Assembly (NCBI RefSeq): GCF_002220775.1
Contig: NZ_CP019685.1
Span: 620,001 to 684,000, forward strand
Origin: Campylobacter sputorum
Lineage (GTDB): Bacteria; Campylobacterota; Campylobacteria; Campylobacterales; Campylobacteraceae
Direction of reading: 5' to 3'
DNA length: 64,000 nucleotides
Position 1 is the stretch's first letter. Each line of letters opens with the position of its first letter. A program made the translations under genes and the position numbers. Below the pieces are notes generated by a model. That model did not search any database. It worked only from the letters and a program-made list of their open reading frames with translations, and had not been told where the DNA came from. This document shows positions 1 to 9,095 of the stretch, one piece after another.

Positions 1-89
1 ATAATCAGCAATTTTCTCATTTTACGAGAATTTGAACCATCATCTTTGTCATCTAAAACCAAGTCTTTTAATTCGTTGTTTTCTTCCAT
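1..89 (-). CDS. N-terminal fragment of a conserved protein (probably the SPOR-domain membrane protein next to glyA)
   Basis: Only the first 29 codons lie in the window; the rest runs off the left edge. The visible start is MEENNELKDLVLDDKD, acidic and then basic (SRKMRK) before a hydrophobic LLI. This fits a cytoplasmic tail leading into a membrane segment. The ATG at 89 has a good ribosome site (AAGGAGAAAAT) just upstream and follows the DUF1882 gene by about 12 bases, so it is the last visible member of the gatC-to-glyA operon. From memory of C. jejuni, the gene after glyA and the DUF1882 gene (Cj0404) encodes a membrane protein with a peptidoglycan-binding SPOR domain. That identity rests on position and on the N-terminus only. 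Confidence 0.55.
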   Translation of the reverse strand, partial: MEENNELKDLVLDDKDDGSNSRKMRKLLI

Positions 90-101
90 ATTTTCTCCTT
101 T

Positions 102-644
102 TTACATATGCTTAGCCCAAGAAGCTCCGCGTTCTTTTTGATAAAGCTCATAAGGTAGTGTAAGTATATTAAATTCTTTAGGAACATCAAGAGTTGGAAA
201 AACTTTCCACTCTTTCATCATTTTGGCATTTAAGAGCATAGAAAGTCTATTTGCAATCTGGCAACCCTCTTCAAAAGTAGTATGTCCTTTGTGTATATAA
301 AGGTGTAGATGTCCTGGTGTCTTTGTAGTATAAGCTGTAAAATTCATATATCCTTCTTCTCTAAAAAGAAGCTGCGCTCTGTGCCAAAATCTATCTGGCA
401 TTCTGCCGTTATAATCAAAGACTATATTTTCAACTTTATTAAATTTATTTATCAAAGAATGAGCTACTGTGATTTCATTGTTTAAATGTTTTTGCATGAT
501 ATTAAAATCAAGTGGTTCATCAATACGCTCAAATTTATCAAAAAATACTCTACCTTTATATTCTGTTTTTTGAACTATCGTATCTCTTTTGATATAATAA
601 TGGTCTTTTATTATCTTTATAAGCGCAAGATCTATTGTTTGCAT
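102..644 (-). CDS. DUF1882-family conserved protein (Cj0403-like)
   Basis: A 180-residue soluble protein with no signal peptide or membrane segment. The start ATG overlaps the glyA stop by one base, so it is translationally coupled to glyA. The family is typical of Campylobacter and Helicobacter and always sits beside glyA in the genomes I remember. It has no established biochemical role. The sequence contains a central basic and aromatic stretch (PDRFWHRAQLLFREEGYMNF) and a histidine-rich HLHLYIHKGHTT, which could bind metal or nucleic acid, but this is inference. The family call is made from synteny and overall look. Confidence 0.75.
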   Translation of the reverse strand: MQTIDLALIKIIKDHYYIKRDTIVQKTEYKGRVFFDKFERIDEPLDFNIMQKHLNNEITVAHSLINKFNKVENIVFDYNGRMPDRFWHRAQLLFREEGYMNFTAYTTKTPGHLHLYIHKGHTTFEEGCQIANRLSMLLNAKMMKEWKVFPTLDVPKEFNILTLPYELYQKERGASWAKHM

Positions 645-1891
645 TAAAACATAGCCTTGTCATATATTATAAATTTAGAAGCCAATTCTTCTAGCTCTTT
701 TCTTATATTTTGTTGCAAAGATTCATTTGTTATATCATCTAAAACATCAGCTATTTTATTTGCTATAAACTCAAATTCTTTTTCTTTCATACCTCTTGCT
801 GTTAGAGCAGGGCTTCCTATGCGGATACCACTTGTTACAAATGGACTTCTTGTTTCTCCTGGAACTGTGTTTTTATTTACTGTAATTCCAGCATTTCCTA
901 AAGCATGATCAGCATCTTTTCCGCTAAAAGATTTATTTAAAAAGCTTACCAAGATTAAGTGATTGTCTGTTCCGCCACTTACTAAATCATATCCTCTTTT
1001 CATCATTACATTGCCAAGCATTTTAGCATTTGCTTTTACTTGTTTTGCATATACTTTCCATTCATCGCTAAGGTTGTGTTTGAAACCAACCGCTTTTGCT
1101 GCTATAACATGCATAAGTGGTCCACCTTGGATTCCTGGAAATATACTTGAGTTTACTTTTTTTGCTATTTCTTCATCATTTGTCATGATTATACCGCCTC
1201 TTGGGCCTCGTAAAGTTTTATGAGTTGTTGAACTTACAACATGACAATGTGGGAATGGACTCTGGTGCTCTCCTGCTACAACCAAACCGGCTATGTGTGC
1301 AACATCTGCAAAAAGATACGCACCAACACTATCTGCAATACTTCTAAATTTAGCAAAATCAATCTCTCTTGCATAAGCACTTGCACCACAAACTATCATT
1401 TTTGGTTTAACAATTTGTGCTATTTCTTGGACTTTATCATAATTGATTCTTCCGTCTAACTCAACGCCGTAAAAAAAGCTCTCATAGTATTTTCCACTAC
1501 TTGAAACTTTTGCTCCATGTGTTAAATGTCCGCCATGGCTTAAATCCATTCCTAATATTTTGTCGCCTGGTTTCAAAAGTGCCCCGTAAACTCCTTGATT
1601 TGCTTGACTTCCTGAGTTTGGTTGTACATTTGCAAAATTGCAATTAAAAAGTTTTTTACATCTTTGTATAGCTATTTCTTCGATACCATCTACAAATTCA
1701 CAACCACCATAGTATCTCTTTCCTGGATATCCTTCGGCGTATTTGTTTGTAAATATCGAACCCATAACTTCCATAACATCTGGATAAGTGAAGTTTTCAC
1801 TAGCTATCATCTCTAGCCCATAGGTCTGTCTTTTTAACTCTTTATTTGCAAGATCAAAAATTTCTTTATCAAATTGCTCTAAATTTGACAT
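644..1891 (-). CDS. glyA: Serine hydroxymethyltransferase
   Basis: A 415-residue, full-length PLP enzyme that interconverts serine and glycine and charges tetrahydrofolate with a one-carbon unit. The start [18 protein letters not shown] is followed by the diagnostic [10 protein letters not shown] and [14 protein letters not shown]. The PLP lysine lies in [14 protein letters not shown], and the C-terminal [14 protein letters not shown] is also conserved. Its start codon overlaps the lysS stop by one base (position 1891) and its own stop abuts the DUF1882 gene, placing it inside the compact leftward operon with fur and lysS. It feeds one-carbon units to purine synthesis, whose genes purC, purS and purQ lie elsewhere in this window. 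Confidence 0.98.
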   Translation of the reverse strand: MSNLEQFDKEIFDLANKELKRQTYGLEMIASENFTYPDVMEVMGSIFTNKYAEGYPGKRYYGGCEFVDGIEEIAIQRCKKLFNCNFANVQPNSGSQANQGVYGALLKPGDKILGMDLSHGGHLTHGAKVSSSGKYYESFFYGVELDGRINYDKVQEIAQIVKPKMIVCGASAYAREIDFAKFRSIADSVGAYLFADVAHIAGLVVAGEHQSPFPHCHVVSSTTHKTLRGPRGGIIMTNDEEIAKKVNSSIFPGIQGGPLMHVIAAKAVGFKHNLSDEWKVYAKQVKANAKMLGNVMMKRGYDLVSGGTDNHLILVSFLNKSFSGKDADHALGNAGITVNKNTVPGETRSPFVTSGIRIGSPALTARGMKEKEFEFIANKIADVLDDITNESLQQNIRKELEELASKFIIYDKAMF

Positions 1892-3411
1892 TATTGCTCC
1901 TTTTGTAAATCTGAATCTAAATTTTTTATTGGTTTCATTGCAGGAAAAAGTATAACATCTCTTATAGATACTTTATCTAACAACAACATAACAAGTCTAT
2001 CAATTCCAAGCCCCCAACCAGCTGTTGGTGGCATGGCATAACCTAATGCTTTTACATAATCTTCATCCATCTCATGTGCTTCATCATCGCCAGCGTTTTT
2101 TGCATCAATTTGAGCTTTAAATCTATCGTATTGATCAAGTGGATCATTAAGTTCATTGAATGCATTTGCAAGCTCTCTTCCTGCTATAAATAACTCAAAT
2201 CTTTCTGCAATATTTGAATCTTTATCGCTTCTTCTTGAAAGAGGACTAATGGATATTGGAAAATCAATTATAAATGTTGGATTTATAAGTTTATCTTCTA
2301 CATAGTTATCAAAAAGCTCAGCTTGCAAGTGTCCTAAATCAAGCTTATCATTTGCCTCAAATCCATCTTGTCTTAGTTTTTGGAGTATTTTTTCTTTATC
2401 ATTTATAATCTCTTTTGAAATTCCGCCAATATTACTAAGTGCATCAAGATATTTAATTCTAGCAAAAGGTTTTGAGAAGTCAATATCTTTTCCATCGAAT
2501 TTTATAATTTTTTCTAGATTTAATTTATCTAAAAGTTCTTTAAAAAGCTCTTCTGTTAAATCCATTACTTCAAAATAATCGTGCCAAGCCCAGTAAAACT
2601 CAATGCTAGTAAACTCAGGATTGTGTGTTAAATCCATACCTTCGTTTCTAAAACAGCGATTTATTTCAAAAACGGCTTCCATTCCACCAACAACTAGCCT
2701 TTTTAAGTATAATTCAGGCGCTATTTTTAAGTATCTATCTACATCTAAGGCATTATGATGAGTTATAAAAGGTTTTGCATTAGCTCCACCTGCTATAGGG
2801 TGCATCATAGGTGTTTCAACTTCTAAAAAACCTCTTTCTTCAAAAAATCTTCTAATTATCTTAATGATAAAAGATCTTTTTTCAAAAGTTTCCCTAACTT
2901 CTGAGTTCATTATCATATCAAGATATCTTTGACGATATCTCATTTCTTTATCTGTTAAGCCATGAAATTTCTCAGGAAGTGGCGATATACTTTTGGAAGC
3001 TAAAGTTATGTCACTGGCATGTAAGCTAAATTCTCCAGTTTTAGTTATAAATGCATAGCCTTTTACTGTTATTATATCCCCAACTTCTATATTTTTTTTA
3101 CTAAAAGAGTATTTTTCCTCGCCAATACTATCTCTTGAAAAATAGATCTGAATATTTCCGCTTTGATCTTCAATATTTGCAAAAGTTGATTTTCCAGCAA
3201 CTCTTTTTAGTTTTACTCTTCCAGCTAATGTAACTGAGTTTTCTTCACTCTCTCTTTTTTCTTCTAAATTTTGAATATGTATAAATTTTTCTTTAAATTC
3301 GCATATATTCATATCTTTTTTTAAAAAATGCGGATATGGATTTATACCGATATCATTTATATCTTTTATTTTTTGTATTCTTTGTTCTTCAAATTGTGTA
3401 TCAAAAATCAC
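1891..3411 (-). CDS. lysS: Lysyl-tRNA synthetase, class II
   Basis: A 506-residue class II synthetase. An N-terminal OB-fold anticodon-binding domain occupies about residues 55-150 ([26 protein letters not shown]) and is followed by the catalytic core. Motif 2 is visible as [20 protein letters not shown] and motif 3 as [13 protein letters not shown] near the C-terminus. It charges tRNA-Lys, two identical copies of which (anticodon TTT) are encoded at about 62.6 and 63.0 kb. It overlaps fur by four bases and glyA by one base. Its length is normal and no defect is seen. Confidence 0.98.
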   Translation of the reverse strand: MIFDTQFEEQRIQKIKDINDIGINPYPHFLKKDMNICEFKEKFIHIQNLEEKRESEENSVTLAGRVKLKRVAGKSTFANIEDQSGNIQIYFSRDSIGEEKYSFSKKNIEVGDIITVKGYAFITKTGEFSLHASDITLASKSISPLPEKFHGLTDKEMRYRQRYLDMIMNSEVRETFEKRSFIIKIIRRFFEERGFLEVETPMMHPIAGGANAKPFITHHNALDVDRYLKIAPELYLKRLVVGGMEAVFEINRCFRNEGMDLTHNPEFTSIEFYWAWHDYFEVMDLTEELFKELLDKLNLEKIIKFDGKDIDFSKPFARIKYLDALSNIGGISKEIINDKEKILQKLRQDGFEANDKLDLGHLQAELFDNYVEDKLINPTFIIDFPISISPLSRRSDKDSNIAERFELFIAGRELANAFNELNDPLDQYDRFKAQIDAKNAGDDEAHEMDEDYVKALGYAMPPTAGWGLGIDRLVMLLLDKVSIRDVILFPAMKPIKNLDSDLQKEQ

Positions 3412-3875
3412 TTATTACCTCTCTTTTTTTGGCAGTTTTTACATATTCCATATAACTGCATAATATGACCCGTAAGTTCAAAACCATGCTCTTTTGCTAT
3501 AGCAATTTGTCTTTTTTCTATGGTTGCATCTTCAAATTCTATTATAAGACCACAATGTTTGCATATCATATGATCATGGTGCGGTTTTGTAGCAAGTTCA
3601 AATTTTTTACCCTGCGATCCAAAAGTAATTGTAGTTACCATTTCAGCTTCTTCTAATAAATTTAAAGTTCTATAAACAGTAGCTATGCCCAAGTTTAATT
3701 CAGGGTGTTTTTCTTTTATAAGCAAATATATCTTTTCTGGGGTGAAGTGTTCATCGGATTTATAGAGAGTTTTTACTAAAATTTCTCTTTGTTTTGTAAA
3801 TTTAAGACCATTTTCCTTTAAAATTTTTTTGAAATTATCAATAAGTGTGTCGTATTCTATATTTTCTATCAACAT
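3408..3875 (-). CDS. fur: Ferric uptake regulator Fur
   Basis: A 155-residue metal-dependent repressor. The N-terminal winged helix ([21 protein letters not shown], then [20 protein letters not shown]) binds DNA. The dimerisation half carries the metal ligands [16 protein letters not shown] and a second CxxC ([10 protein letters not shown]) that makes a structural zinc site. It lies between cvpA (one-base overlap) and lysS (four-base overlap). It therefore has no room for its own proximal promoter here and is probably transcribed from upstream of gatC or from inside cvpA or pilT. The fur-lysS-glyA order is as I remember it in C. jejuni. PerR is the nearest alternative family, but synteny favours Fur. 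Confidence 0.93.
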   Translation of the reverse strand: MLIENIEYDTLIDNFKKILKENGLKFTKQREILVKTLYKSDEHFTPEKIYLLIKEKHPELNLGIATVYRTLNLLEEAEMVTTITFGSQGKKFELATKPHHDHMICKHCGLIIEFEDATIEKRQIAIAKEHGFELTGHIMQLYGICKNCQKKRGNK

Positions 3876-4471
3876 TATTTCTCCTTGGTTAGGTTTTGAT
3901 CATAATACAAACTTATATTATCATCTAGAGTTAAATTTTGATCATCTAAATTTTGTATTTTAATATTCAAATCATCTTTTATTTTGTCTATATTTATGTT
4001 CATTATCCATTTTCCGCATTCAAGCATTGTTTCGTATACTACACTTCCTCTAAGAATTGGCTCTATTTTTAAATTTAACACATATATGTTTGTAATAACC
4101 ACAAATATTACAGAAAATATCAAAAAAACTTTAGCACAACCAAATACAAGACCGCCAAGCCTATCAAAAAAGCCTAAGGCACTTACTCTTATAAATTTTG
4201 TAAGTATATTTCCAATTATCAAACAAGCTAACCAAAAAACTATAAAAGAGGCTATAAAAGCTATAAATGATAGCATTTGTTTATTGTCTGTTTGATATAA
4301 ATATGTGCTTATAAGTTCTTGTGCACCATCAAATCTAGTGGCAAATATAAGACCACCTATGATACCAATTAGTCCAAAAATTTCTTTTATAAGACCATTT
4401 ATAGCACCTTTTATGCCAACTAGTATAATTATACCAAGTATTATTGCATCAAACCAATTAACTACGCTCAT
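3875..4471 (-). CDS. cvpA: CvpA family inner-membrane protein
   Basis: A 198-residue protein with four hydrophobic segments in the first 125 residues ([20 protein letters not shown], then segments near 28-45, 65-90 and 105-128) and a polar tail rich in D, L, N and Q. The pattern of an N-terminal WFDAIIL, a central G-rich FGLIGIIGG and then A-T-R-F matches the CvpA family, originally linked to colicin V production in E. coli. It is a membrane protein of poorly defined function, perhaps in envelope homeostasis. It overlaps pilT by four bases upstream and fur by one base downstream. Confidence 0.9.
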   Translation of the reverse strand: MSVVNWFDAIILGIIILVGIKGAINGLIKEIFGLIGIIGGLIFATRFDGAQELISTYLYQTDNKQMLSFIAFIASFIVFWLACLIIGNILTKFIRVSALGFFDRLGGLVFGCAKVFLIFSVIFVVITNIYVLNLKIEPILRGSVVYETMLECGKWIMNINIDKIKDDLNIKIQNLDDQNLTLDDNISLYYDQNLTKEK

Positions 4472-5550
4472 ATGTTTTCCATTAATGCTTTTAGCTCATT
4501 TGGGCTTGTTGAGTATCTTAAAGCTATCTCTTTTGATATTTGTCTTGCTTTTAATAATTTTATCATATTTTGAGTTTGTGTTACCATTCCGCTTTCAATC
4601 TGACCTAATTGCATTTGAGAATAAATTTGATGAATTTTATTTTCTCTAATCAAATTTGAAATAGCTGAGTTATTTATAAGAATTTCATGACAAACAGCTC
4701 TACCTTCACCAATTTTTGGAATTAGTGCTTGAGATATTACAGTCGTAAGCGATATAGAAAGCATACTTCTAATTTGAGCTTGTTTCCCAGCTTCAAAGCT
4801 ATCTATTATTCTGTTTATTGTTTGCATAGCCGAGTTTGTATGTAGTGTTCCAAGGACTAGATGTCCAGATTCTGCTGCTGTTATAGCTATGGAAATAGTT
4901 TCTTCGTCTCTAAGCTCACCTATTAGAATGATATCTGGATCTTGCCTTAGGGCATATTTTAAAGCATTTTTATAGCTATGTGTATCTGTGCTGATATTTC
5001 TATGTGAAAAAATAGCTCTTTTGTTTTTATGTATAAACTCAACTGGATCTTCTATAGTTATTATATGTTTTCGGTATTTTAAATTTATCTCATTTAGCAT
5101 AGCTGCTAGTGTGGTCGATTTTCCAGATCCAGTTGGTCCACTAACCAATATAAGCCCTTTTTCTCTTTTTATGACATCTTTTAAAATGCTTGGTGCTTTT
5201 ATATCGTCCAAAGAAGGTATTTCCAATGGGATTATACGAAAGGCTGCTGCCATATTGCCATTTCCTGTATAATAATAATTACCTCTAAATCTACCTATAT
5301 TAGGAAGTTCTATGACAAAATCAAGTTCTTTTTGTTCTTCAAGTATACTTCTTTGTTCATCTGAAATTAATGCATAGCAAAGACTTTGTATATCTTTTCC
5401 ATTTAATACTTGCAAATCTAGAGGTCTTAATGTCCCATCAACTCTAATTTGTGGTTCACTATCAGATACTAAATGTAGATCACTTGCTCTATGTGCTACA
5501 ACTGTTCTTAGAAGTGTTTCTATATCAAAATCTAAGTTAAGCTCTTCCAA
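4468..5550 (-). CDS. pilT: PilT-type twitching motility / pilus retraction ATPase
   Basis: A 360-residue hexameric secretion ATPase of the PilT/VirB11 superfamily. The N-terminal PAS-like domain begins with HRASDLHLVSDSEPQIRVDG. Walker A is GPTGSGKST (about residues 138-146), Walker B is DIILIGELRD, and the His box is GHLVLGTLHTNSAMQTINRI. Near the C-terminus AISNLIRENKIHQIYSQMQ matches the AIRNLIRE motif, which separates PilT retraction motors from PilB assembly motors. It would depolymerise a type IV pilus at the inner face of the membrane. No pilus assembly gene is adjacent. The only related gene here is the lone pilin-like gene at 20.96 kb. It sits 13 bases after gatC and overlaps cvpA by four bases. 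Confidence 0.93.
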   Translation of the reverse strand: MEELNLDFDIETLLRTVVAHRASDLHLVSDSEPQIRVDGTLRPLDLQVLNGKDIQSLCYALISDEQRSILEEQKELDFVIELPNIGRFRGNYYYTGNGNMAAAFRIIPLEIPSLDDIKAPSILKDVIKREKGLILVSGPTGSGKSTTLAAMLNEINLKYRKHIITIEDPVEFIHKNKRAIFSHRNISTDTHSYKNALKYALRQDPDIILIGELRDEETISIAITAAESGHLVLGTLHTNSAMQTINRIIDSFEAGKQAQIRSMLSISLTTVISQALIPKIGEGRAVCHEILINNSAISNLIRENKIHQIYSQMQLGQIESGMVTQTQNMIKLLKARQISKEIALRYSTSPNELKALMENI

Positions 5551-5563
5551 ATTTAAATCCTTG

Positions 5564-5854
5564 TCATTCTATAATTTTTGGTACTACAAAAAAATTGCCA
5601 TCACTATTTGGGTTATTTTTTAGTATAATTTCTATTGTATCTTGATCATTTTTAGGTTCGTCATTTCTTAGTATTAATCCATTGTTTACATTGTTTATTG
5701 TTTGCTCTACGCTATCTAAATCAAGTTCGTTTAAATTTTCTACAAACGATACAATTTCAGTAAGTTGTTTTGATATTTCTTGGCGTTTATCATCGCTTAT
5801 TTTAAGAGAGCTTAGTTTCTCTAGCTTAGTAAATAAAGAGTCATTTATAGTCAT
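5564..5854 (-). CDS. gatC: Asp-tRNA(Asn)/Glu-tRNA(Gln) amidotransferase subunit C
   Basis: A 96-residue GatC, the small linker that holds GatA and GatB together for tRNA-dependent amidation of misacylated Glu-tRNA(Gln) and Asp-tRNA(Asn). Family marks are FTKLEKLSSLKISDD near the start, the central LNELDLDSVEQT, and the C-terminal LRNDEP followed by a stretch ending FFVVPKIIE. It is the first gene of the leftward eight-gene operon, with a TATAAT on the minus strand 31-36 bases upstream. gatA and gatB are not in the window. Confidence 0.93.
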   Translation of the reverse strand: MTINDSLFTKLEKLSSLKISDDKRQEISKQLTEIVSFVENLNELDLDSVEQTINNVNNGLILRNDEPKNDQDTIEIILKNNPNSDGNFFVVPKIIE

Positions 5855-5885
5855 ATTTTACCTTAAATATTAAAAAATTGAAATT

Positions 5886-5891
5886 ATTATA
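5886..5891 (-). promoter_or_regulatory. -10 box of the gatC-pilT-cvpA-fur-lysS-glyA operon
   Basis: The minus strand reads TGTTATAATAA, a perfect TATAAT, about 31 bases upstream of the gatC ATG at 5854. Campylobacter promoters usually lack a -35 box, and none is obvious here. It is the only clear leftward promoter before the operon. The divergent gene at 5975 has a weaker TACAAT at about 5936-5941 on the plus strand. Confidence 0.55.
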
Positions 5892-5974
5892 ACACATTTA
5901 TCTTTAACTTATGGCTGTTTTAAAATTATTTATGCTACAATCAAGCCAAAATTTTTATTAGCAAGGATTAGACA

Positions 5975-6535
5975 TTGGCTTTAAAAGATAATTTACAGTC
6001 CATAAAATCAGAAATTAACTCTGAAGAGCAGTTTTTGGAAAATATGATAAAAGGTGAGAGATTTTTTCACAAGTATTTTAAATCTATAATCATAATATTA
6101 GTTGTAGCACTTAGTGCTTTTGTTATATATAAATTTGTTGAATACAAAAAAGAATCAGATATAATTAGCGCAAATGAAGCTTATAATAGGCTTTTTCAAA
6201 ATAAAGAGCAAAAAGGCGATAAAGAACTATTAAAAGAAAAAGCACCATCTTTGTATGCAATGTATATTTTATCTGATACAAATAGTAGTTCAAATTTAGA
6301 AGAGCTAAAAAATTTAAAATGCGTTGACCCATTTTTGATTGATTTGGCTAAATTTAAAACAAATAAAAATAATGATACTTTACTAGTTAATTATGCAGCA
6401 TTGTTAAAAGGTTTTGAGTTTATAAAAAATGGTGATTTTGGAAAGGCAGACATAGAGTTTTCAAAAATTCCAATGGATTCAAACTTACAAAAAATTATAA
6501 AAAATTTAAAACACTATAATGGAACACGAAAATGA
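5975..6535 (+). CDS. Membrane-anchored protein of unknown function (Cj0397-like)
   Basis: A 186-residue protein with a TTG start supported by AAGGAT 7 bases upstream. The first 35 residues are polar, then one membrane helix (SIIIILVVALSAFVIYKFVEY, about 37-57) anchors it, leaving a helical C-terminal domain in the periplasm. The arrangement resembles YfgM/TPR-type accessory proteins, but no clear repeat is visible. It overlaps the next lipoprotein gene by four bases and heads a rightward run ending in hisG. C. jejuni has a similar gene beside gatC from memory. The function is unknown. Confidence 0.75.
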   Translation: MALKDNLQSIKSEINSEEQFLENMIKGERFFHKYFKSIIIILVVALSAFVIYKFVEYKKESDIISANEAYNRLFQNKEQKGDKELLKEKAPSLYAMYILSDTNSSSNLEELKNLKCVDPFLIDLAKFKTNKNNDTLLVNYAALLKGFEFIKNGDFGKADIEFSKIPMDSNLQKIIKNLKHYNGTRK

Positions 6536-7536
6536 AAAAAAATTTATTACTAATAGTATTTGTATGCGCATTTTTTATATCAGGATGTACAACAAAAAGA
6601 CAATATTTTGAACCAGAAAATGTCGCTGGTGAAATGAAATTTACATCTCAATTGCCATCAGAAATAGTTTCAACAACTATTAATGGAGCCATCTTAGAAG
6701 ATGGAACTGTTATTAGTTTAAATGGTATTGAAAAAAATTTAAAAGTTTCAAAAAATGTATCCTTGTTAGACCATACAAATAATACTTTTATCATATCAAA
6801 GCTTAATGGCGAAATTTATGTTATAGATAATAATGGTAAAGTTATATTTTCTAAAAAATTTCCAGTTGCTATAGTTAGTGCTGCAACTGATGGAGAATTG
6901 CTTGCTACTCTTAGCTCCGAAAATGACATACAGCTAATAAATATAAATACAAATGAAATTTTATTAGATTATAAATCTAGTATAACATATGCACAAGATT
7001 CTCGTATGGCACCTCCATATTTTATGAGTTCGCTAATAATTTTCCCAACACTTGATGGAAAAATTATTGTTGTAGAAAAACAAAGTGGAAGAATCATAAG
7101 AGATGTTGTTGTTAGTAATGAGCCATTTTTTAACAATATTATATATTTAGATGTTATAGGAGATAGAATGTTTGCTGCAACTGCAACAAAAATAATAATG
7201 ATAAGTCCAACTATAACAACAAATCATAGAGGGGAAATAAAAAATATCAAAATATATAATGACAATGTTTTTATTTTTGAAAAAGATGGAAATATAATCA
7301 AAGCTGATTTGGATTTAAGAAGAATAAAAAGCAAAGATTTTCCATTTGCTATATTTTCAAATGTAGTTGTAAAAAATGGTTTTTTATATGCTCTTGAAAA
7401 AAATGGACATATCATAAAAATTGATGAAAATTTAGAAAATTCAGAAATTTACAAACTAGATGATGAAGTTGAAAATAGAAGTTTTGTATCTAAAGACGGC
7501 ATATATTACGATGATAGATATTTAGAAATAAAATAA
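6532..7536 (+). CDS. Lipoprotein of unknown function (Cj0396-like)
   Basis: A 334-residue lipoprotein. The signal peptide MKKNLLLIVFVCAFFISGCT has a lipobox (FISGC) with the acylated cysteine at residue 19. The mature part alternates short strands such as IYVIDNNGKVIF, IIVVEKQSGRIIRDV and LYALEKNGHIIKIDENLE, the rhythm of a beta-propeller. This looks loosely like a BamB- or PQQ-type propeller, but the canonical tryptophan docking motifs are missing, so that is inference. It overlaps the upstream membrane protein gene by four bases. Confidence 0.8.
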   Translation: MKKNLLLIVFVCAFFISGCTTKRQYFEPENVAGEMKFTSQLPSEIVSTTINGAILEDGTVISLNGIEKNLKVSKNVSLLDHTNNTFIISKLNGEIYVIDNNGKVIFSKKFPVAIVSAATDGELLATLSSENDIQLININTNEILLDYKSSITYAQDSRMAPPYFMSSLIIFPTLDGKIIVVEKQSGRIIRDVVVSNEPFFNNIIYLDVIGDRMFAATATKIIMISPTITTNHRGEIKNIKIYNDNVFIFEKDGNIIKADLDLRRIKSKDFPFAIFSNVVVKNGFLYALEKNGHIIKIDENLENSEIYKLDDEVENRSFVSKDGIYYDDRYLEIK

Positions 7537-7541
7537 TAATC

Positions 7542-7874
7542 ATGGAAAAAGAAATTTGTAAACTTTTTGAAGATAAAAAGTTACTTTTAAAAAATTTAAA
7601 AGATATCGACCTTTCTAAATTTACAAAAAAAAGAACATATAGATGCTATTATGGTGTAGATACTAAGAGTTTTTATACCATAGTTTTAATCAGAAATGCT
7701 AAAAGTAGATTTTTAATAAAAGAGTTCGAATTTATAGAAGAATTGCATTCTCAAATTTGCATTAAAACTGGTGTAAGTATCAAAAAACTTGTATGTTTTT
7801 ATAACTCTGATATTTGTTCAAAAACTCTAAACGCATTTAAACAAAAAGGTTGGAAAAGTTATGCTTTTGTGTAA
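7542..7874 (+). CDS. Small soluble protein of unknown function
   Basis: A 110-residue basic protein (many K and R) with four cysteines and no signal peptide or membrane segment. It sits 5 bases after the lipoprotein gene and overlaps the start of coaX by 14 bases, so translation is coupled to coaX. I recognise no domain. A gene of about this size lies between the lipoprotein gene and coaX in C. jejuni from memory (Cj0395c). A role in CoA metabolism is possible from position only. Confidence 0.7.
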   Translation: MEKEICKLFEDKKLLLKNLKDIDLSKFTKKRTYRCYYGVDTKSFYTIVLIRNAKSRFLIKEFEFIEELHSQICIKTGVSIKKLVCFYNSDICSKTLNAFKQKGWKSYAFV

Positions 7875-8481
7875 TATTGGAAATACAAACGCAAATTTTT
7901 TTGATGACGGCAAGATAAGTAGCATGGATATAGCTAACTTTATGTCTTATGTGCCAAAAGAAAAAGTATATATCATAAATGTAAATGAGTCTGTAAAAGA
8001 TAAAATTATTTCAAATTCAAATTTTATAGACTTAGAACCATATTTTGAGTTAGAGTGTGATTATGTTGGACTTGGTGTGGATAGGATAGCAAATTGCTAT
8101 GCTATAAGCGATGGAGCTATAGTGGATGCTGGAAGTGCTATTACTATCGATATTATGTATCAAGGCGTTCATCTTGGTGGCACTATACTTCCGGGTCTTT
8201 CTTTTTTGCAAAAAGCTTATAGTTCAATTTCTCCAAGGCTTAATGTTGGATTAAATACACAAATAAGCTTAGATTCTTTTCCGCAAAATACATTAAATGC
8301 TGTTAGTTATGGCACAATATTGCCTATAGTTTTAATTGTAGAATATATGTCAAAAGGTAAAAAAGTATTTTTTACAGGCGGAGACGGCGAGTTTTTTATA
8401 AAATTTTTTGACAAAGCTATATATGATAAAACCGCTTCATTTCGAGGAATGTTAAAAATTATAAGAGAAAAAGGATTGTAA
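7861..8481 (+). CDS. coaX: Type III pantothenate kinase
   Basis: A 206-residue enzyme that phosphorylates pantothenate in the first step of coenzyme A synthesis. The ASKHA-fold phosphate loop appears as LLCNIGNTNANFF (the family DxGNT motif with N replacing D). The acidic catalytic region is GLGVDRIANCYA followed by GAIVDAGSAITIDIMYQ, and the third motif is HLGGTILPGLSF. Its length is that of the shorter epsilonproteobacterial CoaX. It overlaps the upstream unknown by 14 bases, and its last base is the first base of hisG. Confidence 0.93.
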   Translation: MLLCNIGNTNANFFDDGKISSMDIANFMSYVPKEKVYIINVNESVKDKIISNSNFIDLEPYFELECDYVGLGVDRIANCYAISDGAIVDAGSAITIDIMYQGVHLGGTILPGLSFLQKAYSSISPRLNVGLNTQISLDSFPQNTLNAVSYGTILPIVLIVEYMSKGKKVFFTGGDGEFFIKFFDKAIYDKTASFRGMLKIIREKGL

Positions 8482-9095
8482 TGTTAACAGTTGCACTTCC
8501 AAAGGGCAGAATAGCTGATGACACTTTGAAAATTTTTAGCGAAATTTTTAGTGATGATTTTTTATTTGAAGACAGAAAGCTTATACTTCAAAAAGGAAAT
8601 TTTAAATTTCTTATGGTAAGAAATCAAGATATTCCAGTTTATGTTACAAACGGGGCTGCGGATATTGGCGTTGTTGGTCTTGATGTACTAGAAGAGCATA
8701 AGCCAGAAGTTGTTAGACTTTTAGATTTAGGCATTGGAAAATGTAGAGTTTGTGTTGGTATAAGACAAAACGAAGAGCTTAATTACTCACTTCCTGAGAT
8801 AAAAGTAGCGACAAAAATGCCAAATATATCAAAAACATATTTTGCTAAAAAAGCAATTGCTGCAAATATAATCAAACTTTATGGATCTATTGAATTAGCT
8901 CCACTTGTAGGACTTGCTGATATTATAGTAGATGTTGTGGAAACTGGAACTACGATGAAGCAAAATGGTCTTAAAGTGGCTGAAACTATAATGGATAGCT
9001 CAGCCCATCTTATAGCAAATAAAACTAGCTATATCATAAAAAGAGATGAAGTTTTTAATCTTTTTTATAAAATTTCAAATATCGTAAAATCATAA
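8481..9095 (+). CDS. hisG: ATP phosphoribosyltransferase, short form
   Basis: A 204-residue enzyme for the first committed step of histidine synthesis, joining ATP and PRPP. Motifs are MLTVALPKGRIADDTLKIF at the start and the PRPP site DIIVDVVETGTTMKQNGLK near residue 150. It ends right after the catalytic domain and lacks the C-terminal regulatory ACT-like domain of long-form HisG. Short HisG normally needs the HisZ subunit for activity and feedback control, so a hisZ is expected elsewhere. The gene shares one base with coaX and its stop codon overlaps the end of the oppositely oriented bioDA by six bases. Confidence 0.95.
   Translation: MLTVALPKGRIADDTLKIFSEIFSDDFLFEDRKLILQKGNFKFLMVRNQDIPVYVTNGAADIGVVGLDVLEEHKPEVVRLLDLGIGKCRVCVGIRQNEELNYSLPEIKVATKMPNISKTYFAKKAIAANIIKLYGSIELAPLVGLADIIVDVVETGTTMKQNGLKVAETIMDSSAHLIANKTSYIIKRDEVFNLFYKISNIVKS

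Noticed and set aside
657-1816. Open frames on the plus strand inside glyA, and similar antisense frames inside lysS, clpB, bioDA, hcp and others
   Set aside because: They lie wholly within well-conserved genes on the other strand, lack ribosome sites and have compositions dictated by the opposing codons.
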